This document shows, piece after piece, positions 59,599-64,000 of a DNA stretch of 64,000 bases. The stretch covers positions 186,001 to 250,000 of the forward strand of contig NZ_MQUQ01000012.1 in NCBI RefSeq assembly GCF_001953865.1, read 5' to 3'. Positions within the stretch are counted from its first letter, which is position 1. Each line of letters starts with the position of its first letter. The translations under genes and the position numbers were made by a program. This DNA comes from Amycolatopsis coloradensis. Lineage in GTDB: Bacteria; Actinomycetota; Actinomycetes; Mycobacteriales; Pseudonocardiaceae. The notes under the pieces were generated by a model. The model saw nothing but the letters and a program-made list of their open reading frames with translations, was not told where the DNA came from and ran no database searches.

Positions 59599-60063
59599 GT
59601 GGTTCGCAGGGTTCTCTTCGGAGTGGTGGCGATCGGTGCGGCGGTGCTGGCGGGGCCGGCGACCGGTTTCGCCCAGCAGCCCCAGTCCGGCAGCCCCGGG
59701 GTCACGGTGCAGCTCAACGACGACACCGCCTACGAACTCGGACTCGTCAACAAGTACGTGCACGGCGAGTCCAATGTGGCGCTGGCGCAGTGCCCCGGCG
59801 ATGGGCTGAAGGCGCCGACGTCGACGACGTTCGCTTCGCCGGTGCTGAGTGTCGGCAAATATGACTACGGCCCGCTCGTCGGGGTCCCGGCGAACGTCAG
59901 CGCGGAGGTCGACCTCAAGGAGGGCACGGCGCCGGGTACCTACCCGCTGACCGTCAACTGCAACGGAAATACTTATACGGCGACGTTTTCCGTTCCTCCC
60001 CGGCAGGTGAGCGCGGTACCTTCCGGTGCCGCTCGCGCGGGTGACGGCAGCATGGCGTCCTGA
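59599..60063 (+). CDS. Secreted protein with C-terminal PxGAxxxGxG tail (1)
   Basis: A 154-aa exported protein. The signal peptide, VLFGVVAIGAAVLAGPATGF, precedes AQQ. The mature part has two cysteines (LAQCPGDG and VNCNGNTY) likely forming a disulphide around a beta domain. It ends FSVPPRQVSAVPSGAARAGD then GSMAS. This C-terminal QVxxxPxGAxxxGxG pattern recurs in the protein after the sortase gene. There is no helix or basic tail, so it is not a standard LPxTG protein. GTG start at 59599. Function unknown. Confidence 0.75.
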   Translation: MVRRVLFGVVAIGAAVLAGPATGFAQQPQSGSPGVTVQLNDDTAYELGLVNKYVHGESNVALAQCPGDGLKAPTSTTFASPVLSVGKYDYGPLVGVPANVSAEVDLKEGTAPGTYPLTVNCNGNTYTATFSVPPRQVSAVPSGAARAGDGSMAS

Positions 60064-60257
60064 CCTTCGCCGCTTTGGAAACCGCCGCCGCGGGGAACAG
60101 GGGCACGGAGCCGATCGCGATCATTTCGTGACCTGGGCGGGCAACCGTCCGGTCGCGCCTGGCGTCAGGCAGGGGCGGGGGTGAACGATCGAGCCGGTCC
60201 CGGTCTGGGGGCGGGGCCGGCTCAATCGCTCGCACACCGCCTTCTTGAGGGGTGAAC

Positions 60258-60914
60258 ATGACGTCGACGTGGTGGCGAGGACGACGGGCACCGCTGGTGC
60301 TCGTCGTCGTCCTGCTGGTCGTCCTGGCGACGCTGGTGGTCGTCCTGTCCGGCCCGGGGGAGCCAGGGCAGGCCGCTCCGCCGCAGGTCACGGAGCGGTC
60401 CGTGGCACCGGTGGAGCCGAGCGCCGGGCCGGAACGCGAGGCCGTCGCCGGCGGGATGGCCAAGGCCGATCCCGTCTCGATCGACGTGCCGAAGATCGAA
60501 GCGAAGTCCAGCCTTGTCCCGCTCGGGCTCAACGCGGACAACACCGTCGAGGTGCCGCCGGTGACCCAGCCGATGCAGGCGGGCTGGTACGTGCACGGGC
60601 CGACCCCGGGGGAGGTCGGGCCTTCGGTGATCCTCGGGCATGTGGACGGGAACAAACAGAAGGGCATCTTCTTCCGGCTGAAGGAACTGGCGCCCGGCGA
60701 CCAGGTCTCGATCGCCCGCAAGGACGGAACGACGGCCGAATTCGCGGTCACGAAGGTCGAGCGGGTGGCGAAGGACAAGTTCCCCACCGACGCGGTCTAC
60801 GGCGACACCACCGAGCCGGAACTGCGGCTCATCACCTGCGGCGGCGTTTTCGACAAGGCTTCGCACAACTATCTCGACAACATCATCGTTTTCGCCCGGC
60901 TGCTCGCGAGGTGA
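60258..60914 (+). CDS. Class F-type sortase
   Basis: A 218-aa sortase anchored by an N-terminal helix, APLVLVVVLLVVLATLVVVL. Catalytic residues fit the family: His in LGHVDG, Cys in LITCGG, with the Arg expected in NIIVFARLL. The catalytic domain begins with VSIDVPKIEAKSSLVPLGLN. Class F sortases are frequent in actinobacteria and often sit alone with small secreted proteins; their sorting signal is poorly known. The ATG at 60258 has GAGGGG upstream. It is flanked by two secreted proteins that share an unusual C-terminal tail. Confidence 0.9.
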   Translation: MTSTWWRGRRAPLVLVVVLLVVLATLVVVLSGPGEPGQAAPPQVTERSVAPVEPSAGPEREAVAGGMAKADPVSIDVPKIEAKSSLVPLGLNADNTVEVPPVTQPMQAGWYVHGPTPGEVGPSVILGHVDGNKQKGIFFRLKELAPGDQVSIARKDGTTAEFAVTKVERVAKDKFPTDAVYGDTTEPELRLITCGGVFDKASHNYLDNIIVFARLLAR

Positions 60915-60919
60915 GTCCC

Positions 60920-61471
60920 ATGATCAGGTACCGGTCCGCCCTGGTGGTGGCGTGCGGGGTGGCCCTCGCCGCTCCCGCCGTCGCGTTCGCGCAGGACGAC
61001 GTCCCGTCATCCACGCCGACCACGACGTTCACCCCGCCGCCCATGCAGTACCCCTTTGTCGCCGTGTCCCCGTCGAAGTCGACGGCGGGGGAGGACGTGC
61101 TGGTCTCGGTCGGCTGCGCGGTGGCCGACTTCGGCGAGGTGACGTCGATGGTGCTGGACAAGATCGGGAAGTTCGAGGTGACCTCCGAGGATCCGGTGAT
61201 CCTCGGCGCGGTCGCGCACCTGAGCGACAAGGCGAAGCCGGGCTTCTACGCGGTCAAGGCGACCTGCAAGACGACGACGGTGACGATCAACCTCGAAGTC
61301 GCGCCGGGCAAGACCCCGACCGCGACCCCGCCTCCGACGACCGAACCGTCGAAGGGAACGCCGCCGAAATCGATTACGCCGGTGAAACCGGCCGCCGGGC
61401 GTCAGGTTCCGAAGATTCCGGTGGGGGCACCACAAACCGGTGGCGGCGGAACGGTGGCCCACCGCAAGTAG
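60920..61471 (+). CDS. Secreted protein with C-terminal PxGAPQTGGGG tail (2)
   Basis: A 183-aa exported protein with signal peptide SALVVACGVALAAPAVAFAQ. The mature domain has two cysteines (VSVGCAVADF and KATCKTTT), matching the plan of the preceding secreted protein. A Pro/Thr-rich linker leads to a tail QVPKIPVGAPQTGGGG then TVAHRK. The tail has a TG pair like sortase signals but no hydrophobic segment after it. It begins 5 nt after the sortase stop, so the two are co-transcribed; substrate-enzyme pairing is an inference. The stop codon lies in a CTAGAGGAC-family repeat. Confidence 0.8.
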   Translation: MIRYRSALVVACGVALAAPAVAFAQDDVPSSTPTTTFTPPPMQYPFVAVSPSKSTAGEDVLVSVGCAVADFGEVTSMVLDKIGKFEVTSEDPVILGAVAHLSDKAKPGFYAVKATCKTTTVTINLEVAPGKTPTATPPPTTEPSKGTPPKSITPVKPAAGRQVPKIPVGAPQTGGGGTVAHRK

Positions 61472-61484
61472 TCCTCTACTTGCG
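61464..61484. repeat. CTAGAGGAC-family repeat over the stop codon of the secreted protein gene
   Basis: GCAAGTAGTCCTCTACTTGC is self-complementary and includes the TAG stop at 61469-61471. It is the only copy of this family that overlaps a coding sequence. Confidence 0.7.
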
Positions 61485-61582
61485 GCCGGGCGGGCGGGTC
61501 CGGGCGGGTCCCGGCTGCCTTGAAGGCCACCTTGAGACGTTGAGCGTCCTGAAGGTGGCCTTCAGGACACCTGTCACGAAGG

Positions 61583-61862
61583 GTGGGTTGGGCATCGAGC
61601 GCGGCCGCCATCAAGGCGAGCCTCCCTTGCGACAGCGGGCCGAACCTCCCGGCCGCCAGCGGGACGGCGACCGTCGAGTTCGAGATCGTCTGCCTGCCGC
61701 CCACGACGACACCCACCAAGCCCCCGTCGAGCAGCCAGCCGCCGTCCAGTTCCAGCGAACCGCCAAGCAGCGGCTCGCGAGCCCTCTTCGCCCGGCAAGA
61801 AGCCCCAGGTGAGGGTGACGCCGCAGGGCGCTCCGCGGACCGGCGGCGGAGCACTCGGCTGA
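61583..61862 (+). pseudogene. Remnant of a third PxGAPxTGGG-tail secreted protein
   Basis: In one frame 61583-61790 reads CDSGPNLPAASGTATVEFEI, then VCLPPTTTPTKPPSSSQPPS, the same Cys/beta/Pro-Thr plan as the two intact secreted proteins. From about 61794 another frame continues as GKKPQVRVTPQGAPRTGGGA then LG and a stop at 61860-61862. The tail is the family signature QVxxxPxGAPxTGGG. A single-base shift near 61775-61793 therefore splits the gene. The signal peptide and N-terminal half are missing; repeats occupy the place where they should be. Decay of a third family member is the simplest reading. Confidence 0.65.
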
Positions 61863-61954
61863 AGTACGTGAAGGCCCCCTTCCGGTACTCAGGCGCAAGG
61901 AAGGAGGCCTTCACGCTGCTCCGGCCTCTTCGCACCCCAGCGCGTCGCGTTTAG

Positions 61955-62194
61955 CCCGCTAAACGCGCTCAGGCGACCCTCGCGTTTCGTCCTCTAGTTG
62001 CGGTAGTGCGCGACACGAACTACCGCAACTAGAGGACGAAACGCGGTCAGGAGGGGGCGGGGCGGGCTGGGATGTCTCAAAGGTGGCCTTCGAGGCATTA
62101 GGGAAGCGACCGGCGGGCCAAGCGGAGCACATCTGAAGTACGTGAAGGCCCCCTTCCGGTACTTAGGCGCAAGGAAGGAGGCCTTCATGTACTC
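61955..62194 (-). repeat. Composite intergenic repeat, copy B (240 bp)
   Basis: The reverse complement of this block aligns from end to end with 8675-8913: hairpin, GTGCTCCGCTTGGCCCGCCG segment, GAAGGCCACCTT segment, and two facing CTAGAGGAC words (61982-62001 and 62025-62044). Differences are scattered substitutions and 1-nt indels. The hairpin arm next to glpK has diverged (CCGGTACTTAGG loop). The matching ends, GCGTTTAGCGGG here and GCGTTGAGCGGG in copy A, define the element. Confidence 0.85.
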
Positions 62195-62200
62195 ACCAGG

Positions 62201-63715
62201 TCAGTCTTCGCCCTCGACCCAGTCGAAGGTCTTCGTGACGGCCTTCTTCCAGTTGCGGTACTCGGACTCGCGGCGGGCCTCGTCCATCGACGGGTCCCAC
62301 TGCTTGTCCTGCGCCCAGTTGTTGCGGATGTCGTCTTCGCTCTTCCAGAAGCCCACCGCGAGACCGGCCGCGTAGGCCGCACCGAGCGCGGTGGTCTCGT
62401 TGACCACCGGGCGGATCACCGGCACGCCGAGGATGTCGGCCTGGAACTGCATGAGCAGTTCGTTGACGACCATGCCGCCGTCGACCTTCAGCGACTTCAG
62501 CGGGACACCGGAGTCGGCGTTCATCGCGTCGATCACCTCGCGCGACTGGAACGCGGTCGCCTCCAGGACGGCCCGCGAAATGTGCCCCTTGTTGACGAAC
62601 CGGGTGAGGCCGACGATCGCGCCGCGGGCGTCGGAGCGCCAGTACGGCGCGAAGAGGCCCGAGAACGCCGGAACGAAGTACGCGCCACCGTTGTCCTCGA
62701 CGCTGCGGGCGTGCTGCTCGACTTCGGCCGCGGAGCCGATCAGGCCGAGGTTGTCCCGCAGCCACTGCACGAGCGAACCGGTGACCGCGATCGACCCTTC
62801 GAGCGCGTACACCGTGTCGTTCGAGCCGATCTTGTAGCAGACCGTGGTGAGCAGCCCGTTGTCCGACATGACCTTCTCGGTGCCGGTGTTGAGCAACATG
62901 AAGTTGCCGGTGCCGTAGGTGTTCTTCGCTTCACCCGGCGAGAGGCACGCCTGCCCGAAGGTCGCCGCCTGCTGGTCGCCCAGGATGCCCGAGATCGGGA
63001 CCCCGGCCAGCGCGCCCTTCTCGCGGACCTTGCCGTAGGTCTCCGAGGACGACCGGATCTCCGGGAGCATCGACAGCGGGATCGTCATCTCCTCCGCGAT
63101 CCCGGCGTCCCACTCCAGCGTGTCGAGGTCCATCAGCATGGTCCGCGAGGCGTTGGTCGGGTCGGTGACGTGCACGCCGCCGTCGACCCCGCCGGTCATG
63201 TTCCACAGCACCCAGGTGTCCATGTTGCCGAAGACCAGGTCGCCCGCTTCGGCCTTCGCGCGGGCACCGTCGACGTTGTCGAGGATCCACTTGATCTTCG
63301 GCCCGGAGAAGTAGGTCGCCAACGGCAGGCCCACCTTCTCGCGGTAGCGCTCCTGGCCGCCACCGAGCGCGCCGAGGTCGCTGACGATCTTGTCGGTGCG
63401 GGTGTCCTGCCACACGATGGCGTTGTACACCGGCTTCCCGGTGGTGCGGTCCCAGACCAGCGTGGTCTCGCGCTGGTTGGTGATGCCGACCGCGACGATG
63501 TCGCTCGCGACCAGGTCCCCCTTGGCGAGCGCGCCCGCCGCCACCGCTCGGGTGTTCTCCCAGATCTCTTCGGCGTCGTGCTCGACCCAGCCCGCCTTCG
63601 GGAAGATCTGTTCGTGCTCCCGCTGGTCGACGGCGACCACCCGGCCGGAGTGGTCGAAGATCATGCAGCGGGTCGACGTCGTGCCCTGGTCGATCGCGGC
63701 TACGTACGAAGTCAT
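62201..63715 (-). CDS. glpK: Glycerol kinase
   Basis: A 504-aa FGGY-family kinase phosphorylating glycerol to glycerol-3-phosphate. The N-terminal phosphate motif is AAIDQGTTSTRCMIFD, NQRETTLVWDR is a substrate loop, GILGDQQAATFGQAC and NTYGTGNFMLLNTG form the nucleotide site, and the signature GAYFVPAFSGLFAPYW is near residue 355. Length is normal. The ATG at 63715 lies 13 nt after the glpF stop, so the two form a glycerol uptake operon. A repeat element lies right after its stop. Confidence 0.97.
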   Translation of the reverse strand: MTSYVAAIDQGTTSTRCMIFDHSGRVVAVDQREHEQIFPKAGWVEHDAEEIWENTRAVAAGALAKGDLVASDIVAVGITNQRETTLVWDRTTGKPVYNAIVWQDTRTDKIVSDLGALGGGQERYREKVGLPLATYFSGPKIKWILDNVDGARAKAEAGDLVFGNMDTWVLWNMTGGVDGGVHVTDPTNASRTMLMDLDTLEWDAGIAEEMTIPLSMLPEIRSSSETYGKVREKGALAGVPISGILGDQQAATFGQACLSPGEAKNTYGTGNFMLLNTGTEKVMSDNGLLTTVCYKIGSNDTVYALEGSIAVTGSLVQWLRDNLGLIGSAAEVEQHARSVEDNGGAYFVPAFSGLFAPYWRSDARGAIVGLTRFVNKGHISRAVLEATAFQSREVIDAMNADSGVPLKSLKVDGGMVVNELLMQFQADILGVPVIRPVVNETTALGAAYAAGLAVGFWKSEDDIRNNWAQDKQWDPSMDEARRESEYRNWKKAVTKTFDWVEGED

Positions 63716-63728
63716 CGAAGCTCCAGTC

Positions 63729-64000
63729 TCAGGTGAGGTTGTGGACGGCGAGGAACAGCAGCGCGGCCAGCGCACCGCCGACCAGCGGGCCGACGACGGG
63801 GACCCAGGAGTAAGCCCAGTTCGGGTTGGCCTTGTTCTTGATGGGCAGCAGGAACGCGTACGCGATCCGGGGGCCGAGGTCTCGGGCCGGGTTGATGGCG
63901 TAACCGGTCGGGCCACCGAGGGACTGGCCGATGACCAGCACGACGAACGCTACCCCGGCGTAGCCGAGCGCGGAGTTGCCGAAACTCGGCGTTCCGCTTT
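63729..64000 (-). CDS. glpF: Glycerol facilitator (aquaglyceroporin), C-terminal part
   Basis: The C-terminal ~90 residues of a MIP-family channel; the gene continues past the window edge. The frame stays open to position 64000 (SGTPSFGNSALGYAGVAFVV). The second NPA motif and following arginine are in INPARDLGPR, the pattern of glycerol-conducting members with Asp after the NPAR. The last helix is VVGPLVGGALAALLFLAVHN. It lies upstream of glpK and is co-transcribed with it. Confidence 0.93.
   Translation of the reverse strand, partial: SGTPSFGNSALGYAGVAFVVLVIGQSLGGPTGYAINPARDLGPRIAYAFLLPIKNKANPNWAYSWVPVVGPLVGGALAALLFLAVHNLT

Larger units (their letters stand above)
61472..62200. other. Repeat-rich spacer between the sortase cassette and glpK
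   Basis: Apart from the secreted-protein remnant, this 729-base gap contains only repeats. GAAGGCCACCTT/AAGGTGGCCTTC hairpin arms occupy about 61519-61570. A degraded GAAGGCCCCCTTC hairpin lies at 61863-61915, a GTTTAGC palindrome at 61941-61968, and the composite element copy B at 61955-62194. The last ends 6 bases before the glpK stop. Confidence 0.75.

Overview
The window is GC-rich and densely coded. It has many GTG and TTG starts, 1-8 nt gene overlaps, MutAB/MeaB, a class F-type sortase and a Ser/Thr kinase with an extracytoplasmic domain. This indicates a filamentous actinomycete, most likely Pseudonocardiaceae and Amycolatopsis-like; the genus is an impression, not a measurement. No rRNA, tRNA, transposase, integrase or CRISPR array was recognised.

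A conserved backbone runs through the window: sdhA-sdhD-sdhC (minus), cdd, deoA, add (plus), a 417-aa acidic protein (minus), upp (plus), a phosphohexomutase and purine nucleoside phosphorylase (minus), an M20 amidohydrolase (plus), a gamma-glutamylcyclotransferase-like gene (minus) and lpdA (plus). From memory this is the order and relative orientation of Mycobacterium tuberculosis Rv3318 back to Rv3303c. The accessory modules below are inserted between backbone genes.

Region by region. 0-1.3 kb: end of a succinate dehydrogenase operon. 1.8-8.6 kb: nucleoside uptake (BMP lipoprotein, double ATPase, two permeases) fused to pyrimidine salvage (cdd, deoA). 9-17 kb: coiled-coil protein, adenosine deaminase, MFS transporter, acidic protein, Ski2-like helicase and a frameshifted membrane-protein pseudogene. 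17-23.4 kb: HxlR regulator with a divergent F420-type reductase, then a SorC-regulated polyol dehydrogenase/ABC importer. 23.6-25.9 kb: ferredoxin, P450 and TetR. 26-29.3 kb: deoC with a two-gene aldehyde dehydrogenase resembling a split ALDH16. 29.3-37.4 kb: serine hydrolase, DUF1707 protein, phosphatase, upp, TetR, a MerR-controlled pair of aldo/keto reductases, hisS and a small membrane protein. 37.4-40.7 kb: an XRE / ImmA-IrrE / 7-TM / amidohydrolase operon. 41-47.5 kb: flavodoxin, sugar phosphomutase, glycosyltransferase, deoD, two membrane proteins and MerR. 47.5-54.9 kb: kinase, methylmalonyl-CoA mutase and its GTPase. 55-61.9 kb: M20 hydrolase, DUF559-type protein, lpdA and a sortase cassette. 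62.2-64 kb: glpK and glpF.

Nucleoside metabolism links much of the window. Nucleosides enter by the BMP transporter; Cdd, Add, DeoA and DeoD deaminate and phosphorolyse them; Upp recovers uracil; DeoC and the aldehyde dehydrogenases take deoxyribose phosphate toward central metabolism. MutAB/MeaB, GlpK/GlpF and Sdh feed the same central pathways.

The least explained material is intergenic. Several families of short palindromic or tandem repeats recur, including a 240-bp composite element present twice, inverted, 53 kb apart, and a 21-bp tandem repeat that carries the stop codons of neighbouring genes. Other leads are three proteins or remnants sharing a C-terminal PxGAxxxGxG tail beside a sortase, the XRE/ImmA/7-TM operon, a likely structured RNA near 40.95 kb, and a leaderless MerR promoter.
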